A DNA stretch of 46,798 nt from Actinomycetota bacterium (lineage in GTDB: Bacteria; Actinomycetota; Acidimicrobiia; Acidimicrobiales; Ilumatobacteraceae), in contig CAUJET010000222.1 of NCBI GenBank assembly GCA_963169665.1, positions 1-46,798 of the forward strand. The letters run 5' to 3'. This document shows, piece after piece, positions 1-9,588 of this stretch. The first letter of the stretch is position 1, and each line of letters opens with the position of its first letter. The notes under the pieces were generated by a model. The model was given only the letters and a program-made list of their open reading frames with translations, made no database searches and was not told where the DNA came from. The translations under genes were made by a program, and so were the position numbers.

Positions 1-152
1 CTCGCCGCCAGGTGCCCTCGGCCGGCGAGGTCCAGGTCGGCGACGAGAACGGCGAGGTTGTCGAGCGCATCGGTCGCGACCCGCGGGTCGGCGTACGGTC
101 CTTCGAGCCCGAGCAGCATGCGCCGCACGACCGACGGATCGGGAGCGGACAT
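1..152 (-). CDS. hypothetical protein, N-terminal part (cut by window edge)
   Basis: The frame opens with ATG at 152 and stays open for 50 codons to the window edge, so only the N-terminus is visible. It begins MSAPDPSVVRRMLLGLEGPY and carries no motif I recognise. Its ATG overlaps the stop codon of the upstream membrane-protein gene by one base (TGATG), so translation is probably coupled and it should be the last visible gene of the AIM24-TerC-DUF3592 unit. The arginine- and leucine-rich start looks like a cytoplasmic helical protein, which is a guess. Confidence 0.55.
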   Translation of the reverse strand, partial: MSAPDPSVVRRMLLGLEGPYADPRVATDALDNLAVLVADLDLAGRGHLAA

Positions 153-568
153 CACACCACCACCGCAGCCGCGACGCCGAGCACTGAGACGAACACGCCG
201 GTGGCGATCGGCACCCTGCTCGGGCCGGTCACCACCGACGCTTGGACCACCCGACCCCGCATCGCACCCGTCGTCGGATCGACCAGGTGGCGCACGGGCA
301 CACGGGCGCCCGACACCAGACCGAGCGGCGCGACCTCGGTGAACGAGAAGGTCTGGAGGAACGTGCGTCCGTCGTCGACCGCGAAGGTCACCTGACGGAA
401 CGCGGCATGTCGCCCGACCGCCACGACCGCGGTCACCGTCGCGGTCGACTGCGTCCCCTGCTCACGCAGCAGCGCGTCGAGCGCGCGGTCGCGGCGTTCC
501 TGCACCGACATCGCGACGGCCAGCACGAGACCGCTCACGATCCCGAGCAGGGCGATGCCGACGTTCAC
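152..568 (-). CDS. DUF3592-like two-helix membrane protein
   Basis: This 138-residue protein has a hydrophobic helix at about residues 3-20 and another at about 118-138, flanking a soluble segment rich in beta-type residues. That arrangement, with a central domain carrying a VTFAVDDGRTF stretch, resembles DUF3592-type membrane proteins of unknown function. The start is GTG at 568, 28 bases after the TerC stop, and no upstream in-frame start fits better. The gene follows terC on the same strand and its stop overlaps the next start by one base. The family assignment rests on architecture only. Confidence 0.6.
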   Translation of the reverse strand: MNVGIALLGIVSGLVLAVAMSVQERRDRALDALLREQGTQSTATVTAVVAVGRHAAFRQVTFAVDDGRTFLQTFSFTEVAPLGLVSGARVPVRHLVDPTTGAMRGRVVQASVVTGPSRVPIATGVFVSVLGVAAAVVV

Positions 569-596
569 CTGCAGGCCGGTTCCGATCTCCGGCCCG

Positions 597-1607
597 TCAC
601 CGCTCCGACGGCGGCGGCAGGTCCTCCGGCTCGGGCACGAGCTCGATCGTGTCGTGCTCGAGCGGCTTGCGCAGCGACGCCGTGATCGACACCGTGAGCA
701 CGAGGGCGATCACGAGCAGCGAGAGCCACGTCGGGATGTGGTACCACTCGGCGATGATCATCTTGATGCCGACGAAGGCGAGGATGATCGCCAGACCCTC
801 CTGCAGATAGCTGAACCGGGCGTGCAGGTCGGCCAGCAGGAAGTACAGGGCGCGCAGCCCGAGGATCGCGAACGCGTTCGAGCTGAACACGATGAACTGC
901 TCGTGGCTCACCGCGAGCACGGCCGGCACGGAGTCGACTGCGAAGATCACGTCGGTCGCCTCGACCAGCACCAGCACCGCGAACAACGGCGTCGCGAGAC
1001 GCTTGCCGGTGATGCGGGTGAACAGCTTCTGGCCGTCCATCTGGTCGGTGGTGGGCACGACCTTCTTGATCACCTTCAGCACGACGCTGTCGCCCGGATC
1101 CATCTCCTCGTCGCCGCCGGTGATCAGCTTGAACGCCGTGTAGAGCAGGAACGCCCCGAACAGGTACAGGATCCAGTCGAACTTCTCGATCAGGGCGACA
1201 CCGGCGAAGATGAAGATCGCACGCAGCACCAGTGCACCGAAGATGCCCCAGAACAGCACTCGGTGCTGGTACTTGCCGGGCACCTTGAAGTAGCTGAAGA
1301 TCAGCGCCCAGACGAACACGTTGTCGACGCTGAGGCTCTTCTCGATCAGGTAGCCGGAGATGTACTCGCCGGCGGCGGCACCGCTGAATCCCCACCAGAT
1401 CACGAACGTGAAGGCGAGACCGATCGACACCCAGATGATGGACTCGATCGCCGCCTCACGCGTCTTGATGTCGTGGGCCTCCTTGTGGAACACGACGAGA
1501 TCGACGATCAGCAGGAAGATGATGAACGCGATCAGCGCCCCCCACTGCCACAGGTGGACGTCGAGTTCGACGAAGTTCTCGTTCGCCGCGGCGAGCACAG
1601 CGCCCAT
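597..1607 (-). CDS. TerC family integral membrane protein
   Basis: TerC/Alx-type proteins are multi-helix membrane proteins linked to tellurite resistance and to metal (manganese) export during protein secretion. The 336-residue product has about eight hydrophobic helices and the family's acidic membrane signatures: SLSVDNVFVWALIF near residue 88, and VEATDVIFAVDSVPAVLAV near 210, whose aspartates are thought to bind metal. The start is ATG at 1607, overlapping the AIM24 stop by one base. A longer frame upstream exists but runs through the AIM24 gene. No TerD or other ter genes are nearby, so membrane metal homeostasis is likelier than tellurite resistance proper. Confidence 0.93.
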   Translation of the reverse strand: MGAVLAAANENFVELDVHLWQWGALIAFIIFLLIVDLVVFHKEAHDIKTREAAIESIIWVSIGLAFTFVIWWGFSGAAAGEYISGYLIEKSLSVDNVFVWALIFSYFKVPGKYQHRVLFWGIFGALVLRAIFIFAGVALIEKFDWILYLFGAFLLYTAFKLITGGDEEMDPGDSVVLKVIKKVVPTTDQMDGQKLFTRITGKRLATPLFAVLVLVEATDVIFAVDSVPAVLAVSHEQFIVFSSNAFAILGLRALYFLLADLHARFSYLQEGLAIILAFVGIKMIIAEWYHIPTWLSLLVIALVLTVSITASLRKPLEHDTIELVPEPEDLPPPSER

Positions 1608-2332
1608 CAGTCGCGACCGAACAATCCGCCGAGCGGGCTGGCCGCGCCGGAGTTCGACGTGCCGAGCGTGGCGCTGATCCAGCCGAGGAACTCGGTTGGG
1701 TTGCGGGTCTGGGTCCACACACGACCGGGACCCTGGAAGTCGAACACGAGACCCTCACCGCTCTTGAAGGTCTGCATCATCCCGCCGCCGCTCGCCTGGC
1801 GCAGGCCCATGGTGACCGTGTCCTCATAGGCGACCATGTGGCCGGTGTCGATCGTGATGCCCTGGCCCGCTTCGAGGTTCCACACCTCGAGAGCTCCGTA
1901 GCAGGCGAACACCACCTTCCCTTGCCCTTCGGCGCGCACGATGAAACCACCCTCGCTGCCGAACATGTTCTTGAACCCGCCCCACTTGGCGTCGAGGTTC
2001 ACCGTGGTCTCGTTCGCGAGCCACGAACCCTTCTGGATGAACAGCGCCCGACCGGGCTGCACGTCGAACATCGTGACGTCGCCGGCGAGGCGTGCTGCGA
2101 CGTCGACGAAGCCACCCTGGGCGGGCGCGGTGTAGGTGCTGATGAAGAAGCTCTCGCCACCGAGGGCCGCCCGCTTGAGCGACTTCATGATCCCGCCTTC
2201 GGCCTTGGCCTGCAGGGTCACGCCGCTCGACATGGCCATCATCGCGCCACTCTCGACACGGACCGGCTCGTTGGGACCGAGGGTGAGGCGGGCCACACCG
2301 TAGGCGGGCCCCTGACGCATCGCTACTTCCAC
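1607..2332 (-). CDS. AIM24 family protein
   Basis: AIM24 (TIGR00266) proteins form a beta-rich fold; the mitochondrial relative stabilises inner-membrane organisation and the bacterial role is unknown. The 241-residue product carries the family pattern YGVARLTLGPNEPVRVESGAM at the N-terminus, a glycine-rich centre and a C-terminal GPGRVWTQTRNP segment. I chose GTG at 2332 because AAGGAG at 2339-2344 lies six bases upstream. The ATG at 2338 would abut that site, and a GTG at 2368 has no site. The first residues then match the family start. It is the first gene of the unit with TerC and the DUF3592-like protein, which points to a membrane role. Confidence 0.88.
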   Translation of the reverse strand: MEVAMRQGPAYGVARLTLGPNEPVRVESGAMMAMSSGVTLQAKAEGGIMKSLKRAALGGESFFISTYTAPAQGGFVDVAARLAGDVTMFDVQPGRALFIQKGSWLANETTVNLDAKWGGFKNMFGSEGGFIVRAEGQGKVVFACYGALEVWNLEAGQGITIDTGHMVAYEDTVTMGLRQASGGGMMQTFKSGEGLVFDFQGPGRVWTQTRNPTEFLGWISATLGTSNSGAASPLGGLFGRD

Positions 2333-2338
2333 TGTCAT

Positions 2339-2344
2339 CTCCTT
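2339..2344 (-). promoter_or_regulatory. ribosome binding site deciding the AIM24 start
   Basis: On the minus strand this reads AAGGAG, six bases upstream of the GTG at 2332 and directly against the ATG at 2338. The spacing favours the GTG. Confidence 0.6.
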
Positions 2345-2437
2345 CAGATCATGTGCAGACAGGATCACGTGCAGATCGTGTTGCGGGCCGACCGTGTGAG
2401 GGGCGGCCTGCGGGTGCGGGTGCCGGGGAGACCGAAC

Positions 2438-2470
2438 GGGCCGGTCACCGCCTCAGCGGTGGCCCGGCCC
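2438..2470 (-). terminator. GC-rich hairpin downstream of ppdK
   Basis: A 7-bp stem (2438-2444 with 2464-2470) stacks on a 6-bp stem (2446-2451 with 2456-2461) around the 4-base loop CTCA. It lies about 75 bases past the ppdK stop. On the minus strand it is followed by GTTCGGTCT, a weak T-containing tail. Confidence 0.5.
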
Positions 2471-2511
2471 GTCGATCGAACGGCACGCGTCAAACGTACC
2501 GGCAGTGATGG

Positions 2512-2534
2512 GGCGAGCGGAGGGACCGCTCGCC
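2512..2534 (-). terminator. first hairpin after the ppdK stop
   Basis: This is a perfect 9-bp stem, 2512-2520 paired with 2526-2534, closed by a 5-base loop. It starts ten bases after the ppdK stop. There is no T run, so it may be a 3'-end stabiliser or act together with the hairpin at 2438-2470. Confidence 0.5.
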
Positions 2535-2544
2535 ACCGCCTGTG

Positions 2545-5211
<2,667 letters not shown>

Positions 5212-5241
5212 GGCGGTCGAGTCTACGCACCCCCTGCACGC

Positions 5242-5262
5242 ATGGGGCGGTTACCGCCCCAT
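5242..5262. promoter_or_regulatory. inverted repeat between ppdK and the M50 protease gene
   Basis: ATGGGGCGG at 5242-5250 and CCGCCCCAT at 5254-5262 are perfect reverse complements separated by TTA. The 9-bp repeat sits in the 66-base divergent promoter region. It could be an operator serving either gene or a leader hairpin of the protease transcript. Confidence 0.4.
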
Positions 5263-5277
5263 AGGCTCAGTGTTTCC

Positions 5278-6486
5278 ATGCCTGGCTCGCCCGCGTTCCA
5301 TCTGTTCCGGTTCCCGATCCACGTCCGGCCCGGCTTCTGGATGTTCATGGTGCTCGTCATCGTGGTCAACGGCGGCGAACTCGGGCTCTGGATCGCCGGT
5401 TCGGCCGCGGTGCTCACGTTGCTGCACGAACTCGGACACGCCTTCGCCGCCCGCGCCACCGGCGCCCGCGCCGAGATCTCGCTCGACTTCCTCGCCGGCT
5501 ACGCGTCGTTCGTGCCGACCCGGCCGTTGAAGCGCTGGGAGCGCGCCGGCATCTCGGTCGCCGGGCCCGCGATCCAGATCGGCGTCAGCGTCGCGATCTT
5601 GCTGCTGATGGGCGTGAACCCGATCGACCGCGACTCGTTCGGGCGCAGCGAGGCCGCCCTGGCCATCTGGTGGACCGGACCCGTGATGGGACTGTTCAAC
5701 CTCGCGCCGGTGCTGCCGCTCGACGGCGGCCACATCGTGCAGGCCGGTCTCGACGTCGTCCTCCCCGGCCGGTCGCGCAAGGTCATGCTGTGGTTCAGCA
5801 TCACGGTCACCTCGGTCACGGGCGCCGTCTTGCTGCTCACGCCCGAACTGCAGTCGCTGGGCTTCTTCGTGCTGTTCCCGCTGCTCGTGCAGCTCCAGAT
5901 GCTGTTCGCCGACGCGCCCCGCACGCGCACCCGATCGATCGCTGCGCAGGCCGAGGCGGCCGCGTGGACCACCGGAGACCTGTCGCGCATGCCCGACGGG
6001 CTCGTGCCCTCGCCGTGGTATCGCGCCGACCAGCACCTGCGCCAGGGTGAGCCCGAGGTGGCCCGGGCGATCCTGATGGCCGACCTCGCCGAATCGACCC
6101 CACCCAACTGGTGGCCGCCCGATGCTGCGCCCACCGACCGGCTCGCCGCGGCGGTGGCCCTGCTCCCCCGCCCGTTCCCCCAGGGTCGCATCTACAGCGA
6201 GCACGCGCTCGCACACGTGCTGTTGCGCACCGGACACCTGGCCGACGCCGCCAACTACGCGGCGCAGAGCTTCGCCCGTCAACGCAGCACGGCCATGGCC
6301 GCCGTGGTCGCCCGCGCGGCGTCCGCCCTCGGCGATCGCGAGACCGCGCTCGGCTGGTTGGGCGCCGCCATCGAGGCCGACACCGATCTCGACGCATTGG
6401 TGGCCACGATGGACGGCGCGCCGGAGCTCGCGAACCTGCGCAGCGATCCGGTGTTCGTCTCGCTGCGCCAGCGTCTCGAGGGCTGA
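5278..6486 (+). CDS. M50 family site-2-type metalloprotease with C-terminal helical region
   Basis: M50 peptidases cleave proteins within or beside the membrane. Zinc-site motifs are present: LLHELGHAFAAR with HELGH at residues 50-54, and NLAPVLPLDGGHI with Asp149. Hydrophobic segments lie near 20-45, 92-112, 128-145 and 170-205. The last 190 residues are soluble, helical and alanine-rich (AHVLLRTGHLADAANYAAQS), reminiscent of TPR repeats and probably a protein-binding tail. I chose ATG 5278 because the ATG at 5242 would place the inverted repeat inside the gene and adds residues unlike the family. The substrate is unknown. Confidence 0.88.
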   Translation: MPGSPAFHLFRFPIHVRPGFWMFMVLVIVVNGGELGLWIAGSAAVLTLLHELGHAFAARATGARAEISLDFLAGYASFVPTRPLKRWERAGISVAGPAIQIGVSVAILLLMGVNPIDRDSFGRSEAALAIWWTGPVMGLFNLAPVLPLDGGHIVQAGLDVVLPGRSRKVMLWFSITVTSVTGAVLLLTPELQSLGFFVLFPLLVQLQMLFADAPRTRTRSIAAQAEAAAWTTGDLSRMPDGLVPSPWYRADQHLRQGEPEVARAILMADLAESTPPNWWPPDAAPTDRLAAAVALLPRPFPQGRIYSEHALAHVLLRTGHLADAANYAAQSFARQRSTAMAAVVARAASALGDRETALGWLGAAIEADTDLDALVATMDGAPELANLRSDPVFVSLRQRLEG

Positions 6487-6490
6487 TCGT

Positions 6491-6871
6491 TCAGCCCGGC
6501 GCCACCTGGGCGGCGAGCCGCCTCGGGGCGATCAGGCAGTACGAGGTGTGGATCAGCTCGGTCACCTCGTCCCAGTCGACCGGCTCGCCGGCATCACCGA
6601 TGTCGAGCACCACCCAGCCGCCCCGGGCCAGGTAGGGCGCCGGACGCACTCGCGGATCTGCCAACAACGCGGGCAGCTCCTCTCGTTCGGCCTTCACCAT
6701 CACCTGGTCGCCGCTGCCCGGGAACAGGAAGATCTTGTTCCTGACGCGGAAGTTGATCGAGGTCTCCCACGTGAGCTCCTCGGTCGCCTCGGGGAGAGCG
6801 AGCGCGATGGCCCGCATCCGATCGAGTTGCTTCGCCAGTTGTGAGGCGGTGCGCCGCTTCGCCGATGCCAT
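6491..6871 (-). CDS. MmcQ/YjbR family protein
   Basis: This 126-residue protein matches the YjbR/CyaY-like fold in its sequence pattern: LALPEATEELTWETSINFRVRNKIF near residue 24, then a beta-rich core with MVKAEREELPALL and ARGGWVVLDIG. Members are often called DNA-binding, but few have a proven function. The start is ATG at 6871, 17 bases after the ygfZ-like stop, so the two genes are probably cotranscribed. It converges tail to tail with the M50 gene, with four bases between them. Confidence 0.85.
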   Translation of the reverse strand: MASAKRRTASQLAKQLDRMRAIALALPEATEELTWETSINFRVRNKIFLFPGSGDQVMVKAEREELPALLADPRVRPAPYLARGGWVVLDIGDAGEPVDWDEVTELIHTSYCLIAPRRLAAQVAPG

Positions 6872-6888
6872 CGACGAAGTGTCGCGCG

Positions 6889-7677
6889 TCAGGCCTGCAG
6901 CGCCGACCGCTTCACGTACGCGAGGGCGCGACCACCAGCGACCGACGTGACGGTGCCGATCGCCTCGCCGTCGCGCAGCAACGGGTCGCCCGACGACGTG
7001 CCGGGAGCGACGTCGACCACCTGCAGCAGGCGCGGTGCGATCGATCCTCGGCTGTCCATCCGCTCGACCAACTCCTGCCCCGGGTAGCAGCCCTTCGTGA
7101 AGCTCACCGCAGCCGACGTCACGCCGGTCTCGGCGGGGATCGTCTCGCCCGGTTCGATCTCGATGCCCATGGCCGGCCAGCCCGCCTCGACCCGTGCCGC
7201 CAGCAGCTGCTCGACCGTTCCCGCGGCGATGCCGGCGGGCGGCTCGACCTCGGCACCGAGCAGGTCGACGCCACCACCCCAGGCCACCAGACCTGCGATC
7301 CCGGCGACCGGGGACCCGTCGGTGGCACGCACCGCGATGCACCGCCACGACAGCGGGGCGACGTCGGCCTTCACGCGGATCTTGAACCGGTTCACCCGAG
7401 CGACGAGCACCTCGCCGAAACCGGCGTCGGTGTCGAGCACGAACCGGTCGTCGGCGGTGCGCCACACACGAAGCAGCACGTCGACCTTGCCCGTCGGCTG
7501 GAGCAGGAACGCCCAACAGCTCTGCCCGACCTGCAGCGGCCGCAGGTCGTTGGAGACCTGCGAGTGCAGGTACGTGGCGGCGTCGGCGCCCACCACCTCC
7601 ACCACGTCGCGGGCGGTGTCGCACCAGAAGACCGTCGTGGGAGAGGTCGTGTGGGCGTCGGGACCGGAACTCGTCAT
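6889..7677 (-). CDS. ygfZ: YgfZ/GcvT-domain folate-binding protein
   Basis: YgfZ-type proteins use tetrahydrofolate to help build or repair certain Fe-S enzymes. The signature KGCYPGQE is at residues 195-202, with the conserved cysteine at 197. The N-terminal half has the GcvT-like pattern DAATYLHSQVSNDLRPL and LLQPTGKVDVLLRVWR. The 262-residue length is usual for the shorter actinobacterial form. ATG at 7677 is the only start giving the full N-terminal domain. It precedes the YjbR-like gene on the same strand and is divergent from the membrane protein at 7722. Confidence 0.93.
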   Translation of the reverse strand: MTSSGPDAHTTSPTTVFWCDTARDVVEVVGADAATYLHSQVSNDLRPLQVGQSCWAFLLQPTGKVDVLLRVWRTADDRFVLDTDAGFGEVLVARVNRFKIRVKADVAPLSWRCIAVRATDGSPVAGIAGLVAWGGGVDLLGAEVEPPAGIAAGTVEQLLAARVEAGWPAMGIEIEPGETIPAETGVTSAAVSFTKGCYPGQELVERMDSRGSIAPRLLQVVDVAPGTSSGDPLLRDGEAIGTVTSVAGGRALAYVKRSALQA

Positions 7678-7721
7678 GGGGTCAGTGTCGCAGCGTTCCC
7701 GGCACCTGGCACACTTGATCC

Positions 7722-8267
7722 ATGACCGCCGGTGAGCACATCGAACGGATCGAACAGGTCGCGATCTCGGCGTCCGACGGGCTCCGCGCCACGCTCGGAC
7801 GGCTGGCCAGCCTCGTGGGTGCGATGATCCTGGTCACCGCCGTCGTCGGCGCGGCCACGTTCGCGACCGGCATGTGGGTGTTCGACGGCAGCACGGGATG
7901 GATGGTGCTGGGCGGTGTGATCTGCCTGATCCCGGTGGGTGCCGCGATCGTGGCATGGATCTTCGTCCGCGGTGCGGCGAAGGCCGCCCCCCAGTTGCTC
8001 GACGACGCCCGCACGTTCCTCCGGTCGGCGGGGACGGCCTCCGGTGTGCTGCTCGACCACGACTCCGGCGTGGCGCTCGGCATGCAGGCCAAGACCATGG
8101 GCGGCCTGCGCCGCGAGCTGCTCGACCGCCGCAGGGAACTCCCGGCGTTGTTCGCCGGTGTCCGGGCGATCACGAGCGTGCCCGGCCTCGCCGCGATCGC
8201 CGTGCTCGGCACCGTCGGCGTCGGCCTGCTCGGCACGATCCTCCTCATCGGCGGCCTGATCGACTGA
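7722..8267 (+). CDS. hypothetical membrane protein, about 4 helices
   Basis: The 181-residue protein has hydrophobic segments at about 27-47, 63-85 and 155-180, the last long enough to be one or two helices. A soluble arginine-rich stretch lies between them (MGGLRRELLDRRRELPALF). I do not recognise a family. It stands alone, divergent from the ygfZ-like gene and convergent with the MFS gene, and its 3' flank holds the palindromic repeats at 8279-8389. ATG at 7722 is the natural start, with a short cytoplasmic N-terminus (TAGEHIERIEQ) before the first helix. Confidence 0.7.
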   Translation: MTAGEHIERIEQVAISASDGLRATLGRLASLVGAMILVTAVVGAATFATGMWVFDGSTGWMVLGGVICLIPVGAAIVAWIFVRGAAKAAPQLLDDARTFLRSAGTASGVLLDHDSGVALGMQAKTMGGLRRELLDRRRELPALFAGVRAITSVPGLAAIAVLGTVGVGLLGTILLIGGLID

Positions 8268-8278
8268 CCGCGTCCAGT

Positions 8279-8327
8279 CGCGTTTGGTCACTTCCGCGTC
8301 ACATCGACGCGCCAGCGAACAAACGCG
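8279..8327. repeat. REP-like palindromic repeat, copy 1
   Basis: The outer arms CGCGTTTG (8279-8286) and CAAACGCG (8320-8327) are perfect inverse complements. The inner arms CGCGTC (8295-8300) and GACGCG (8306-8311) surround a 5-base loop. It closely resembles the element at 8341-8389, 62 bases further on. Confidence 0.65.
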
Positions 8328-8340
8328 CACCCCCACCTCC

Positions 8341-8389
8341 CGCGTGTGGTCGGTTTCGCGTCGTATCGACGCGTCAGCGAACAAACGCG
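8341..8389. repeat. REP-like palindromic repeat, copy 2
   Basis: This has the same layout as the copy at 8279: outer arms 8341-8348 and 8382-8389 (one mismatch), inner arms 8357-8362 and 8368-8373 around a 5-base loop. The stretch ATCGACGCG(C/T)CAGCGAACAA is nearly identical in both copies. The stop codon of the MFS gene (8374-8376) lies inside this copy, so the last codons of that gene are repeat-derived. Confidence 0.65.
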
Positions 8390-9588
8390 GATCGTTCCTC
8401 GGGCGGCCGGACGTGGCGGAACATGGTCAGCAGGGTCACGTCGTAGACGAGCTTGAGCAGGCCTGCGATCACGAGTGGCCAGCCGAAGTCGCTCTGGTCG
8501 AGCAGCCAGCCGGCGAACAGCGGTGAGATCGCCGCGGCGAGGCTGCGCGGCACCTGGGTGACGCTCGCTGCCGCAGCGCGCTCGGCCGGCGTGACGATCG
8601 CCATCACGTAGGAGTTGCGAGCCGGCACGTCCATCGCTGCCAGCAGGCTGCGACCGGTGAGGAACACGATCGCGAGGGTGAGGTTCGGCACGAACGCGGC
8701 GACGATCAGGAACACCTGTGCGGGCATGTGGGTGAACGCCATCGTCCGCACCAGCCCGATCCGACGGGCCAGCCGGGGCGAGGCGAACATCGAGCCGGCC
8801 GAACACACACCCATCCAGAACAGCAGCGCTCCGGCCGAACCGGTCGACATGTCGAACCGCCGGAACAGCCACAGCGCCAGCAGCGACTGGACGACGAAGC
8901 CACCACCGAAGGAGTCGACGCTGAACACGAGCGCGAGCCGGTGCACCATCGCCCTCGACGGGCCGAGCGGCGTGGGTGGCTCGGCGGGTGACGGCTCCAC
9001 CGACGACGACAGCCGACGGAACACCACCAGCACCACGACCCCTGCTGCCGCGTAGGCCAGGAACACCCACCGCAGCGCCGTCTCGTCGGAGATGTCCGTG
9101 CGGTCGGCGACCCACTCGGGCATGCCGGCGGCGAGCGAACCGACCGCGGCGGCGAGGGTGCCGGTGAACACGTACCGGGTGAACATCGCGGTGCGGTCGG
9201 CATCGGCGACGGTGGACGGCACCAGCGACTGCTCGACCGGCGAGAACACGCTCACGTCGCCGCTGGTGGGGTTCATCGTGCCGATCACACCGACCACGAG
9301 CAGCACGGCGAACACCGTGGTCGACGCGAACACGAGCCCGCACACCACCATCGTCACCGCCCCCCATTGGAGCAGCGCCCGGCGCGGTACACGTCCGAGC
9401 CGCACACCCACGAACAGCGTGAGTGCGGCCGAACCCAGCAGCATCCCGGTGACCAGCACCCCGATGCGCAGGCCCGACCAACCGAGCAGCGTGAGGTAGG
9501 CGGACAGCGCGACCGCCACCGCGCCGTCGACGAAGCCGCGGATCCCTCGGGACGCCACCAGCAGACGGGCGTCCGGCGTGGTCCTCAG
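8374..9588 (-). CDS. MFS family transporter
   Basis: A major facilitator with about 12 hydrophobic helices. The tail has the typical CASE-like segments LLAAMDVPARNSYVMAIVTPAERAAAA and TQVPRSLAAAISPLFAGWLLD. The substrate cannot be told. The start is uncertain: conserved-looking residues RTTPDARLLVASRG begin before the first ATG/GTG candidate (GTG 9558), and an ATG at 9675 lies 91 bases inside trpE. I therefore suggest CTG at 9588, which overlaps the trpE stop (CTGA) and has GAGGAGG upstream; GTG 9558 is the conservative alternative. The C-terminus ends within a palindromic repeat. Its position directly after trpE suggests cotranscription. Confidence 0.85.
   Translation of the reverse strand: MRTTPDARLLVASRGIRGFVDGAVAVALSAYLTLLGWSGLRIGVLVTGMLLGSAALTLFVGVRLGRVPRRALLQWGAVTMVVCGLVFASTTVFAVLLVVGVIGTMNPTSGDVSVFSPVEQSLVPSTVADADRTAMFTRYVFTGTLAAAVGSLAAGMPEWVADRTDISDETALRWVFLAYAAAGVVVLVVFRRLSSSVEPSPAEPPTPLGPSRAMVHRLALVFSVDSFGGGFVVQSLLALWLFRRFDMSTGSAGALLFWMGVCSAGSMFASPRLARRIGLVRTMAFTHMPAQVFLIVAAFVPNLTLAIVFLTGRSLLAAMDVPARNSYVMAIVTPAERAAAASVTQVPRSLAAAISPLFAGWLLDQSDFGWPLVIAGLLKLVYDVTLLTMFRHVRPPEERSAFVR

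Noticed and set aside
555..1829. 424-codon open frame antisense to terC
   Set aside because: Charged, repetitive translation and no start context; terC has all its helices on the other strand.
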